Below the pieces are notes generated by a model that was not told the origin of the DNA, made no database searches, and was given only the letters and a program-made list of their open reading frames with translations. A stretch of DNA of 64,000 nucleotides, from NCBI GenBank assembly GCA_002340095.1, contig DDKS01000035.1, forward strand, positions 1 through 64,000. Direction: 5' to 3'. A program made the translations under genes and the position numbers. Numbering within the stretch: the first letter of the stretch is position 1; every line of letters begins with the position of its first letter. Positions 42,758 through 51,127 of this stretch are shown here, one piece after another. The DNA is from Betaproteobacteria bacterium UBA2592. GTDB lineage: Bacteria > Pseudomonadota > Gammaproteobacteria > Burkholderiales > Rhodocyclaceae.

Positions 42758-43761
42758 GCGCCCCCTTGCGTCTCCTCTGGCTACAGAGCGGCGGCTGCGG
42801 CGGCTGCACCCAGTCCCTGCTCTGCCACGAACGGCCCCTGTTCGCCGAACTGGCCGGGGTCGGCATCGAATTCCTCTGGCACCCGGGCCTGTCCCCGGCC
42901 AGCGGCCCCGAGGCCCTGCAGATCCTGGAGGATGCCGCCAGCGGCGCCACGCCCTTCGACATCCTCTGCCTCGAAGGCGCCCTGCTGCGGGGCCCGGCCG
43001 GCACCGGCCGCTTCCACCTGCTGGCCGGCAGCGGCAAACCCATGACCGAGTGGGTCGCCCGCCTTGCGCCCCGGGCCCGCTGGGTGGTGGCCGTGGGCTC
43101 CTGCACTGCCTACGGCGGCCTGTCCGCCTCCACCCCGGGCAACCCCCTGGAGGCCTGCGGCCTGCAATACGAGGGCCACATCCCGGGTGGCCTGCTGGGC
43201 CGGGAGTTCCGCTCCGGCGCCGGCCTGCCGGTGATCAACATCGCCGGTTGCCCGACCCATCCCGGCTGGGTGACGGATACCCTTGCCGCCCTGGCCCTGG
43301 AAGGCATGCAGCCGGACGATCTGGACGAACTGGGCCGGCCCCGTCTCTACGCCGACCAACTGGTACACCACGGCTGCCCCCGCAACGAGTTCTACGAATT
43401 CAAGGCCAGCGCCGAAAAACCCTCGGATCTGGGCTGCCTGATGGAGAATCTGGGCTGCAAGGGCACCCAGGCGCACGCAGACTGCAACACCCGGCCCTGG
43501 AACGGGGTGGGCTCCTGCCTCAAGGGCGGCTACCCCTGCATCGCCTGCACCGAGCCGGAGTTCGAGAACCCGGGCCACCCCTTTCTGGAAACCCCGAAGG
43601 TGGCGGGCATCCCCATCGGCCTGCCGACGGACATGCCCAAGGCCTGGTTCGTGGCCCTGGCCGCCCTGTCCAAGTCGGCCACGCCGCACCGGGTCCGGGA
43701 AAACGCCCGGGCCGACCATCCGCGGGTGCTGCCGGTGCAAAAGAAGACGGGGTTGAAATGA
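42754..43761 (+). CDS. hoxB: H2-sensing hydrogenase small subunit HoxB/HupU
   Basis: A 335-residue [NiFe] small subunit without a Tat signal, so cytoplasmic. The proximal cluster motifs are CGGCTQSLL and GSCTAYGGLSAS, lacking both extra cysteines seen in HyaA. Other cluster cysteines are present (GCPTHPGW, HHGCPRNEFYEF, GCKGTQAHADC, CIACTEPEF). This is the regulatory (group 2b) type that reports H2 to the kinase rather than making energy. Starts as ATGA with hoxA. Confidence 0.94.
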   Translation: MSAPLRLLWLQSGGCGGCTQSLLCHERPLFAELAGVGIEFLWHPGLSPASGPEALQILEDAASGATPFDILCLEGALLRGPAGTGRFHLLAGSGKPMTEWVARLAPRARWVVAVGSCTAYGGLSASTPGNPLEACGLQYEGHIPGGLLGREFRSGAGLPVINIAGCPTHPGWVTDTLAALALEGMQPDDLDELGRPRLYADQLVHHGCPRNEFYEFKASAEKPSDLGCLMENLGCKGTQAHADCNTRPWNGVGSCLKGGYPCIACTEPEFENPGHPFLETPKVAGIPIGLPTDMPKAWFVALAALSKSATPHRVRENARADHPRVLPVQKKTGLK

Positions 43762-45200
43762 GCCGCCGCATCCTGGGCCCGTTCAACCGGGTGGAAGGGG
43801 ATCTGGAGGTGATCCTGGACCTGGACGACGCGCAACGGGTCGCCGCCGCCCGGGTCAACTCCCCCCTGTTCCGGGGCTTCGAACAGGTGCTGCTGGGCCG
43901 CGATCCCCTCGACGCCCTGGCCATCGTGCCGCGCATCTGCGGCATCTGCTCGGTGTCCCAGTCGGTGGCCACCGCCTCCGCCCTGGCCGACGCCATGGGC
44001 ATCCGCCCCACCGCCAACGGCATCAGGGCCACCAACCTGATCCTGGCGGCGGAGAACCTGGCCGACCACCTGAGCCACTTCTACCTGTTCTTCATGCCCG
44101 ATTTCGCCCACCGGGCCTACGCCAGCCGGCCCTGGTTCGAGGCCACGGCGGCCCGCTTCGCGGCGCTCCAGGGCAGCGCCAGCGCCCAGGCCCTGCCGGC
44201 CCGGGCCGGGCTGTTGAAGCTGATGGGCTTTCTCGCCGGCAAGTGGCCCCACAGCCTGGGCCTGCAGCCCGGCGGCACCACCCGGGCCCCGGGCGCCTCG
44301 GAGAGAATCCGCATCCTCGCCCAGTTGCGCGAGTGCCGCGCCTTCCTCGAGCAGATCCTGTTCGGCGACCGGCTCGAAGCCGTGGCCGCCATCGATTCCC
44401 GCGCCGGCCTGGCGACCTGGGCCGAGGGCCGGGCCGGGGACTTCCCCGCCTTCCTGGCCCTGGCCGCCGATCTGGGCCTGGAGCACAGGGGCCGGGCCTA
44501 CGACCGCTTCCTCAGCCACGGCGCCTATGCCGGCCAGACGGCTCCCCTGTTCCCCGCCGGCCTCTGGGAGCCCGGCACGGACCCCGCCCCCCTGGACCCG
44601 GCCCGGATCAGCGAGGACAGCCGCCACGCCTGGCTGGTGGACGAGGAAGGCCCGCTGCACCCGGCCCGGGGGCTGACCCGGGTCGAGGCCGGCAAGCCGG
44701 CCGCCTACACCTGGTGCAAGGCGCCCCGCTACGCCGGCCAGCCCTTTGAAGTGGGCGCCCTCGCCCGGCAACTGGTGGCCGGCCAGCCCCTGCTGCGGGA
44801 CTGGGTGAATCGCCAGGGCGCCAGTGTTCCAGCGCGGATCACCGCCCGCATGCTCGAACTGGCCCGGGTGCTGCCGGCCATGGAGGATTGGGCGCGCAGC
44901 CTCGAACCCGGCCAGCCTTACTGCACCCCGGGCGAACTCCCCGCCGATGGCCATGGCGCCGGCCTCATCGAAGCGGCGCGGGGCAGCCTGGGCCACTGGC
45001 TGGAATTCCGCCGGGGCCGCATCAGCCGCTATCAGATTATCGCCCCCACCACCTGGAACTTCTCGCCCCGGGACAGCCAGGGGCAGCCCGGCCCCCTGGA
45101 GAAAGCCCTGGAAGGCCTGCCCGCCGGCCCCGAAGCCCCGCCCCTGGTCCAGCACGTGGTACGCTCCTTCGACCCCTGCATGGTGTGCACCGTGCATTGA
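43758..45200 (+). CDS. hoxC: H2-sensing hydrogenase large subunit HoxC/HupV
   Basis: A 480-residue large subunit. N-terminal nickel motif PRICGICSVSQ and C-terminal DPCMVCTVH, which ends exactly at the final His. The absence of a cleavable C-terminal peptide is the hallmark of H2-sensing hydrogenases, which mature without an endopeptidase. Overlaps hoxB by 4 bases; nikR follows 5 bases after the stop. Confidence 0.95.
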   Translation: MSRRILGPFNRVEGDLEVILDLDDAQRVAAARVNSPLFRGFEQVLLGRDPLDALAIVPRICGICSVSQSVATASALADAMGIRPTANGIRATNLILAAENLADHLSHFYLFFMPDFAHRAYASRPWFEATAARFAALQGSASAQALPARAGLLKLMGFLAGKWPHSLGLQPGGTTRAPGASERIRILAQLRECRAFLEQILFGDRLEAVAAIDSRAGLATWAEGRAGDFPAFLALAADLGLEHRGRAYDRFLSHGAYAGQTAPLFPAGLWEPGTDPAPLDPARISEDSRHAWLVDEEGPLHPARGLTRVEAGKPAAYTWCKAPRYAGQPFEVGALARQLVAGQPLLRDWVNRQGASVPARITARMLELARVLPAMEDWARSLEPGQPYCTPGELPADGHGAGLIEAARGSLGHWLEFRRGRISRYQIIAPTTWNFSPRDSQGQPGPLEKALEGLPAGPEAPPLVQHVVRSFDPCMVCTVH

Positions 45201-45205
45201 CCCGG

Positions 45206-45679
45206 ATGAATTCCATGGAACGTTTCACCATTTCCCTCGATGAAAGCCTGGCCACCGAGTTCGACGCCCTGGTGGCGGAGCGGGGCTACCAGAACCGCTC
45301 CGAAGCGGTACGCGACCTGATCCGGGCGGCCATCGGTGCAGCCCGCTCCCGGGAGGCGGCGGCGGGGTATTGCGTCGCCAACCTGTCCTACGTCTACAAC
45401 CACCACGAGCGGGCGCTGTCGGAGCGGCTCACGGAAATCTCCCATGCCCATCACGACCTGACCGTCGCAGCCCTGCACACCCACCTGGACCACGAGCACT
45501 GTCTCGAATCGGTGATCCTCAAGGGCCCCACCGCCCTGGTGCGCCGCTTTGCCGACAGCCTCACGGCGGAGCGGGGCGTGCGCCACGGCCAGCTCAACCT
45601 GATCCCCCTGGAGGCGGAACACCACCATGCCCACGACGGGCACGGGGAGGCCCATGTCCACTACAAGCCCAGCCTCTGA
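45206..45679 (+). CDS. nikR: Nickel-responsive regulator NikR
   Basis: A 157-residue ribbon-helix-helix repressor with an ACT-like nickel domain. RFTISLDESLATEFD and NRSEAVRDLIRAAI form the DNA-binding part. The nickel site is in HTHLDHEHCLESVILKG, with His/His/Cys ligands as in E. coli NikR. A His-rich C-terminal tail (EHHHAHDGHGEAHVH) is longer than usual. Alternative ATG at 45215. Placed inside the H2-sensing operon, with the next start overlapping its 3' end by 26 bases. Confidence 0.93.
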   Translation: MNSMERFTISLDESLATEFDALVAERGYQNRSEAVRDLIRAAIGAARSREAAAGYCVANLSYVYNHHERALSERLTEISHAHHDLTVAALHTHLDHEHCLESVILKGPTALVRRFADSLTAERGVRHGQLNLIPLEAEHHHAHDGHGEAHVHYKPSL

Positions 45680-47012
45680 ACCCGTGCCCGGCGCCCCCGG
45701 CAGCCTGGGGGAGCAGGCCTGGATCGAGGTGATCCAGAAGATGGACGAGGTCTATAACGACCTGCTCCAGTACGAGGTGGCCCTGGAAGAGAAGAACGCC
45801 GCCCTGGAGGAATCGCACCAGTTCATCGAGAGCATCATCGCCTCCATGTCCGACATCCTGGTGGTGTGCGACCGCAATGGCCGCATCCAGGAGGTGAACC
45901 CCGCCTTCCTGCGCTTTTCCGGCCAGGACGAGCAGGCCCTGAAGGACACTTCCCTGTTCGACCTGTTCGCCGACCCGGAAGAGCGGGCCCGGGCCCGGCA
46001 CCTGTTCGCCGTGTTCGCTCAGGAGGGCGTGCACGACTGCGAACTGCACCTGCGCGGCGGCGACGGCAGCGTCATGCCCTTCTCCCTCAACTGCACGCCG
46101 CGCCTGTCCCCCACCGGCAAGCTGATGGGGCTGGTGCTCACCGGCCGGCCGGTGGGGGAGCTGCGCCGGGCCTACCAGCAGCTGCGCCAGGCCCACGAGG
46201 ACCTGAAGCGCACCCAGGGCCAGCTGCTGCACGCGGAGAAGATGGCCTCCCTGGGCCGCCTGGTGGCCGGGGTGGCCCATGAACTGAACAACCCCATCTC
46301 CTTCGTGCTCGGCAACGTGCTCGCCCTGAAGCGCTACGCCCAGCGCCTCGGGCACTACCTGGATGCCGTGCACGCCGACCCGACCCGGGCTGCCGACCCC
46401 GGTCTCGCCGCCCGGCGGGAGGAACTGCGCATCGACCGCATCCTGCAGGACATGCCCCAGCTCATCGAAGGCATGATCGAGGGGGCCGAGCGGACCCGGG
46501 ACATCGTGGACGCCCTCAAGCGCTTTTCCGCCGTGGATCGGATGCAGCCCGAGCCCGTCCAGCTCGCCCAGGTGGTGGAGCGGGCGGTGCGCTGGGTGGC
46601 CAAGAGCGCCCCGGCCCGCTTCGCCATCGCCCAGGAGGTACCCCCGGAACTGCGCTGCATGGGCTCCCCAGGCCAGCTACAGCAAGTGGTGATGAATCTG
46701 GTGCAGAACGCCTGCGACGCCGCCGCCCCCGCAGCCACCCCCTGGCTACGCATCAGCGGCCGCTGCGAAACCGGGCCCACCGGCCCCCTGGCGGTACTCG
46801 AATTCCAGGACAACGGCCCGGGCATCGCCCCCGAACTGCTGCCGCACCTGTTCGAACCCTTCTTCACCACCAAGCCCGTCGGCCAGGGCACCGGCCTCGG
46901 GCTTTCCATCAGCTACGGCATCGTCGAGCGGCACGGGGGCAGCCTGACGGCGGAGAACGCCCCGGAAGGCGGCGCCCGCTTCACCCTCCGCCTGCCCCTG
47001 GCAAACAACTAA
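45654..47012 (+). CDS. hoxJ: Hydrogenase sensor histidine kinase HoxJ/HupT
   Basis: A 452-residue soluble kinase with no membrane helix. Coiled coil (about 20-55), PAS domain (about 60-175), HisKA with VAHELNNPISFVLGN (phospho-acceptor His209), and HATPase with VMNLVQNACDA, DNGPGI and GTGLGLSISYGIVERHGG. It should interact with HoxBC through the PAS domain and phosphorylate HoxA in the absence of H2. GGGGAGG lies 5 bases before ATG 45654. Confidence 0.92.
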   Translation: MSTTSPASEPVPGAPGSLGEQAWIEVIQKMDEVYNDLLQYEVALEEKNAALEESHQFIESIIASMSDILVVCDRNGRIQEVNPAFLRFSGQDEQALKDTSLFDLFADPEERARARHLFAVFAQEGVHDCELHLRGGDGSVMPFSLNCTPRLSPTGKLMGLVLTGRPVGELRRAYQQLRQAHEDLKRTQGQLLHAEKMASLGRLVAGVAHELNNPISFVLGNVLALKRYAQRLGHYLDAVHADPTRAADPGLAARREELRIDRILQDMPQLIEGMIEGAERTRDIVDALKRFSAVDRMQPEPVQLAQVVERAVRWVAKSAPARFAIAQEVPPELRCMGSPGQLQQVVMNLVQNACDAAAPAATPWLRISGRCETGPTGPLAVLEFQDNGPGIAPELLPHLFEPFFTTKPVGQGTGLGLSISYGIVERHGGSLTAENAPEGGARFTLRLPLANN

Positions 47013-47025
47013 CCACTGCTTCGGT

Positions 47026-47044
47026 CCCGCCTGCAAGCGGGTTT
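47026..47044 (+). terminator. Weak intrinsic terminator after hoxJ
   Basis: CCCGC-CTGCAA-GCGGG gives a 5-bp GC stem followed by TTT, 14 bases after the hoxJ stop. It separates the hox unit from the nickel-importer unit. Short stem and T run keep confidence low. Confidence 0.5.
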
Positions 47045-47101
47045 ACAGCCCCCCGAGGCCAGGCGCCCCATGCAGCGGGGGAAGCGCCCCTGGCATGATT
47101 T

Positions 47102-47144
47102 GTGTATGATGTTTTACAAAAATCTTCTTACACACATCATGCAC
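47102..47144. promoter_or_regulatory. Candidate NikR operator over the nikK start
   Basis: GTGTATGATG (47102-47111) and CATCATGCAC (47135-47144) are inverted repeats with one mismatch, 23 bases apart. The left arm includes GTATGA, the E. coli NikR half-site, and a TATGAT -10-like hexamer; the right arm covers the nikK ATG. Spacing is longer than the E. coli N16 arrangement, so the assignment is by half-site and context. Confidence 0.5.
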
Positions 47145-47825
47145 GCCCGCTACCTGCCCCTTCTGCTCCTCCTCGGCGGCCCCGCCGCGCCGGCCCTGGC
47201 CCATGACCTCTGGCTGGAGGCCGGGCAGGGAGGCCACACCCTGTACCAGGGCCACCGCCACTCCAACCACGCCGGTGCCGATCTGGAACCCTACGATCCA
47301 GCCATCCTGCAAGCCGCCCGTTGCGGCAGCACCCCGGTCAGTCCGGTCAGCCGCGGCTATCCCCTGCGCTTTGCGGACTGTCCCCGGCTGACCCTCGATC
47401 TCTCCAGCGGCTACTGGACCAAGACCCCCTGGGAAACCCGCAACACACCCAAGACGGGCCTGAGCGGGGTCCTCAGAAGCTGGCGCTCGGAAGAGCGCCT
47501 GACCCGGCTGGAGCGCTGGGACCCGGCCCTGGCCCGGCCCTTGGGGGACGGTCTGGAAATTCTCCCGACCCACGACCCCTTCGTCCTGAAACCCGGGGAC
47601 AAACTCCAGGTACGGGTATTCGAGGCGGGCCAGCCGGCCGCCGGTGTCCCCGTCGCCTACGGCGACAACACCCGGGGCCTCACCGGACCGGACGGCAGCA
47701 TCAACCTGCGCCTGCGCCAGACCGGGCTGCAGCGCATTTCCACGACCCGGGAAACCCCCCTGCAGGACGGCAAGGCCGACCTGCTGCTGCGCACCAGCAC
47801 CCTCCAGTTCGAACTGCCCCGATAA
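47139..47825 (+). CDS. nikK: NikK-like periplasmic nickel-uptake protein (DUF4198)
   Basis: A 228-residue exported protein. Signal peptide MHARYLPLLLLLGGPAAPALA is followed by HDLWLEAGQ, exposing a His at the mature N-terminus, and by HTLYQGHRHSNHAG. The C-terminal part is an Ig-like DUF4198 fold (VRVFEAGQPAAGVPVAYGD). NikK-type proteins assist ECF nickel transporters in Proteobacteria. ATG 47139 is chosen by signal-peptide fit; ATG 47106/47109 would add about ten residues. No clear ribosome site. Confidence 0.8.
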   Translation: MHARYLPLLLLLGGPAAPALAHDLWLEAGQGGHTLYQGHRHSNHAGADLEPYDPAILQAARCGSTPVSPVSRGYPLRFADCPRLTLDLSSGYWTKTPWETRNTPKTGLSGVLRSWRSEERLTRLERWDPALARPLGDGLEILPTHDPFVLKPGDKLQVRVFEAGQPAAGVPVAYGDNTRGLTGPDGSINLRLRQTGLQRISTTRETPLQDGKADLLLRTSTLQFELPR

Positions 47826-47831
47826 CAGTCC

Positions 47832-48281
47832 ATGCGCCTCCGCCTTGCCGCCTTCTTGCTGCTGACCGCGCTGTCCGGGCCGGTCCCGGCCCATGAACTG
47901 CAGCTCCAGGTCACGACCGCCCCGGCCGCCGTGATCCAGTTGCGCTATGCCGACGGCCAACCCTTCGCCTTCGAGGCCTACGAGCTCTATGCCGGCGGGG
48001 CGGAGATGCCGACCCAGGTGGGCCGCACCGACGCCCAGGGCCGGCTGGTATTCCTGCCCGAAGGCAATGGCGACTGGCGCATCAAGGCCTTCGCCGCTGA
48101 CGGGCACGGCCTGGACCAGCGCCTCCAGGTGGCCCCGGCCGGCGGCGACGCCCTGCCGGCCGGCACGCCGGAGGCGGGCCTGGACCGCTTCGCCCGGGTG
48201 ATCCTGGGCCTGTCCCTGATCCTGGGAGGCTTCGGCCTCTACCAACTTTTCACCTGCCGCAAAAGGAAAGCCCAACCATGA
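47832..48281 (+). CDS. nikL: NikL-like membrane-anchored nickel-uptake protein
   Basis: A 149-residue protein with a signal peptide (FLLLTALSGPVPA) cleaved before HELQLQV, again giving an N-terminal His, a small beta domain, and a C-terminal helix (VILGLSLILGGFGLYQLF) with a basic tail. This matches NikL, accessory to NikM-type permeases. It lies 6 bases after nikK and overlaps the next gene by 4. Confidence 0.78.
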   Translation: MRLRLAAFLLLTALSGPVPAHELQLQVTTAPAAVIQLRYADGQPFAFEAYELYAGGAEMPTQVGRTDAQGRLVFLPEGNGDWRIKAFAADGHGLDQRLQVAPAGGDALPAGTPEAGLDRFARVILGLSLILGGFGLYQLFTCRKRKAQP

Positions 48282-49288
48282 AATCCCGCCCCGTCCAGTG
48301 CCATGTCGGCCTTGCCACCGCCCTGCTCGGCACCCTGATCTGGAGCACCCCTGCCCTGGCCCACCACGGCGTGGCCGGCGTCGGCGCCGCCGCCCTGGAA
48401 GGCCCGGGCGCCCCCATCGAATCGGCCAGCTCCGCCACCCTGCCCGAGGGCCGCTGGCTGACCTATATGAAACTCGACCATGCCGAATACAAGAAATATG
48501 CTCCGGCCGAACCCGAAGCCGACTATGCCCGTTACTGGATGGCCGGCGTGGGCTACGGTTTCACGCCCTGGTTCTCCGGCTACCTGTTCGTTCCTTACCA
48601 CGACAAGACCGACGAAGCCGGCGGCTATACCTCCCGGGGCTGGGCCGATCTCTCCCTGATGGGCCAGTTCGGCTTCAAGTACGACGCCCAGAGCGGCTGG
48701 CAGTTGAACCCGGCCCACGAGAGCCTGGACGATCTGGAGGACTGGCACTTCACCCTGTTTGGCGGCGCCACCCTGCCCACGGGCAACGCCAACGCCCGGG
48801 ACAGCCTGGGCAACATCGACCCGGGCAAATCCCGCGGTTTTGGCAAAGCCTCCTTCACCCTGGGCGTCTCCGCCGCCAAAATGCTCACCCCCAAACTGAC
48901 CCTGAACCTGGAAGCCTCGGCCATCCGCTTCCAGGAATACACCTACGCCGACGGCCAGCGGGTCAAGTTCGGGGATGAAAACCGTTTGAACGGCGCCCTC
49001 AGTTACCGGCTGCTGGCCGATGCGGACCGGAAATTCCGTCTCGACGGGGTACTGGAAGCCCAGTTCCTGCACCTGGGCCGGGACAAGGCCGACGGCGTGG
49101 GCGAATCCGGCACCGGCGGCCGCATGGTCTACCTGATGCCCGGGGTACGCGCCTACGTGGACCGGGTCTCCCTGGCCCTGGGCATCAAGAAGGCCGTCTG
49201 GACCCGCCTCAACGAATCCCACGAACAGCAGGGCGCCGAGGGCAAGGAAAAGTACCGGGTGATCTTCTCCGCCTCCTATCTGTTCTGA
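48278..49288 (+). CDS. Outer-membrane beta-barrel protein in the nickel operon
   Basis: A 336-residue exported protein with signal peptide (ATALLGTLIWSTPALA) and HHG at the mature N-terminus. Alternating amphipathic strands and a final aromatic residue (SASYLF) indicate an outer-membrane barrel of the 'transporter'/phenol MetA-like group (WFSGYLFVPYHDKTDE, FTLFGGATLPTGNAN). Overlap with nikL and a 9-base gap to cbiM suggest a role in passing nickel across the outer membrane. The role is inferred from context only. Confidence 0.7.
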   Translation: MKSRPVQCHVGLATALLGTLIWSTPALAHHGVAGVGAAALEGPGAPIESASSATLPEGRWLTYMKLDHAEYKKYAPAEPEADYARYWMAGVGYGFTPWFSGYLFVPYHDKTDEAGGYTSRGWADLSLMGQFGFKYDAQSGWQLNPAHESLDDLEDWHFTLFGGATLPTGNANARDSLGNIDPGKSRGFGKASFTLGVSAAKMLTPKLTLNLEASAIRFQEYTYADGQRVKFGDENRLNGALSYRLLADADRKFRLDGVLEAQFLHLGRDKADGVGESGTGGRMVYLMPGVRAYVDRVSLALGIKKAVWTRLNESHEQQGAEGKEKYRVIFSASYLF

Positions 49289-49297
49289 TCCTCTGCC

Positions 49298-50224
49298 ATG
49301 CACATTCCCGACGGCTTCCTCTCGCCCCAGACCTGGATACCCGCCTGGGGTCTGGCCGCTGGCGCCTGGGGCTGGGCGGCCCGGGACCTGCGCCAGCGCC
49401 TGGATGAAAACACCGTGCCGCGCCTGGCCATGCTCACCGCCCTGGCCTATGGCCTGGGCTTGATCATGGTGCCCCTGCCCGGGGGCAGCTCCGGCCACGC
49501 CCTGGGGGTGGCCCTGCTCACCCTGCTGTTCGGCCTCAAACCCGCCTTTCTCGCCTATTCCGGCGTGCTGCTGCTGCAGGCCCTGCTGTTCGGGGCCGGG
49601 GGCGTCACCGCCCTGGCAGTCAATGCCCTGGCCATGGGCCTGGCTGGCGGCGCCGTGGCCCTGCTGCTGTTCCGCCTGCTGCGGCCGTTCCAGGAAAGCC
49701 TGGCGGTGCTGCTGGCCGCCTGGGGCTCGGTCATGGCCGGCGCCCTGATCCTGGCCCTGGTGCTGCTGGCGGCACGAGGCGATGCCGGGACCCTGCTGCG
49801 CCGGAGCCTGGGGGCCATCCTGGTCTTCAACCTCTCGGTCAGCCTGGGCTACCTGCTGCTGCAGGCCTGGCAGGGAAAGCTGGACACGGGCACGGGCCAC
49901 TACCTGCTGACCATGAACCTGCGAGTGCTGCTGATGGTGTTCCTGGGCTTCTGGCTGCTCACCCGGGTAAACCTGCTCCAGGCCCTCGCCCCCTGGCCGA
50001 CTGCCACCTTGATCCTGACCCTGGCCCTGGGCCAGATCGAAACCTACCGGCGTCTGCTGGCCGATTTCCGCCTTGCCTTCCTGAGCCGCCACCCGGAACC
50101 CCCGCGCCTCCAGGCCCGGCTCCGGCACGGGGCCGGCCAGGCCGCCACCCTGCTCGACAAATCCCTGGCGGCCAGTACCGAGGCCAGCCAGGCCCTGCGC
50201 TCCCGAGGGGGGTTCGATGCCTGA
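49298..50224 (+). CDS. ECF nickel/cobalt permease, CbiM-CbiQ fusion
   Basis: A 308-residue membrane protein. It begins MHIPDGF, the metal-binding N-terminus of CbiM/NikM, with the second metal His in GGSSGHALGVAL. After about residue 165 the CbiM pattern ends and a CbiQ/NikQ-like half follows: MNLRVLLMVFLGFWLL, ALGQIETYRRLLADFRLAF, and near the C-terminus STEASQALRSRGGF, comparable to the CbiQ segment before RGY. Both modules appear shortened. No separate cbiQ is present before the ATPase gene, which supports a fused M-Q permease. Confidence 0.75.
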   Translation: MHIPDGFLSPQTWIPAWGLAAGAWGWAARDLRQRLDENTVPRLAMLTALAYGLGLIMVPLPGGSSGHALGVALLTLLFGLKPAFLAYSGVLLLQALLFGAGGVTALAVNALAMGLAGGAVALLLFRLLRPFQESLAVLLAAWGSVMAGALILALVLLAARGDAGTLLRRSLGAILVFNLSVSLGYLLLQAWQGKLDTGTGHYLLTMNLRVLLMVFLGFWLLTRVNLLQALAPWPTATLILTLALGQIETYRRLLADFRLAFLSRHPEPPRLQARLRHGAGQAATLLDKSLAASTEASQALRSRGGFDA

Positions 50225-51022
50225 AGCCTTGCTGGAGGTCCGCCACCTCGCCTACCGCTGCTGCGGCCCGATGGGCCGGGGACGACAGCTGTTTGCCGAC
50301 CTTTCCTTCCGGCTGTTGCCGGGCGAGAAAGTCGTCCTGCTCGGCGCCAATGGTTGCGGAAAGTCCACCCTGCTCAAGCTCCTGAACGGCCTCCTGCCCG
50401 CCAGCCAGGGCAGCATTCACTGGCAGGGCGAACCCATCAGCCCGGAACGACTGCGCGACCGAAGCCTGGCCCGACGCTTCCGGCGCGACTGCGTGCTGCT
50501 GTTCCAGCACCCGGAAGCGATGCTGTTTAGCCCCAGTGTCGCAGAAGAAATCGCCTATACCCCGCAACGTCTGGGCCTCGACGACATCCCCGGGCGGGTA
50601 GCCCGCTGGGCCGAGCCCCTGGGCCTGAGCCCCTTGCTGGCAGAAGCGCCCTTCCTGCTTTCCGGCGGCGAGAAGCAAAAAGTCGCCCTGGCCTGCCTGC
50701 TGGCGCTCGAACCGGGGCTGCTGCTCCTGGATGAACCCACGGCCAGCCTCGACCCCCGCACCACCGGCTGGCTGGTGGACACCCTGCTCGATTCCCCCCA
50801 GACGGCGCTGATCAGCACCCACAACCTGAGCCTCGCCGCCGAACTCGGCAGCCGCGCCCTGGTGCTGGGGGAGGGGGGCGGCTGCTGTTCGACGGGCCGC
50901 TGGAAGCAGCCCTGGCCGACCTGGAACTGCTGGAACAGGCCGGCCTGGCCCACCGCCACCGGCACCGCCACGGCGGCCTGGCCCACAGCCATCTGCATCG
51001 CCACGACTGGGATGCCCCTTGA
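50217..51022 (+). CDS. cbiO: ECF transporter ATPase CbiO/NikO, frame broken at a G run
   Basis: An ABC ATPase of the ECF type: Walker A GANGCGKST, Q-loop FQHPEAML, signature LSGGEKQK, Walker B LLLLDEPTAS, switch STHNLS. In the reading frame of the start codon the protein turns to nonsense after VLGEGG and would run 210 bases into maeB. In the -1 frame from the G6 run at 50873-50878, a sensible C-terminus resumes (RLLFDGPLEAALADLELLEQ) and ends with a His-rich tail (HRHRHRHGG, HSHLHRHD) at TGA 51020-51022. One missing G would explain it. Overlaps the permease gene by 8 bases. Confidence 0.8.
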
Positions 51023-51127
51023 GTCCGGAGACGGGCCGGGCCGCGCTTCACTTGCCTGCGGGATTGCAGTATCTTTGCCGGTTTCCCACGCCCCCCGGCC
51101 CGGGAACCCAGAACAACGAGGAACAGC

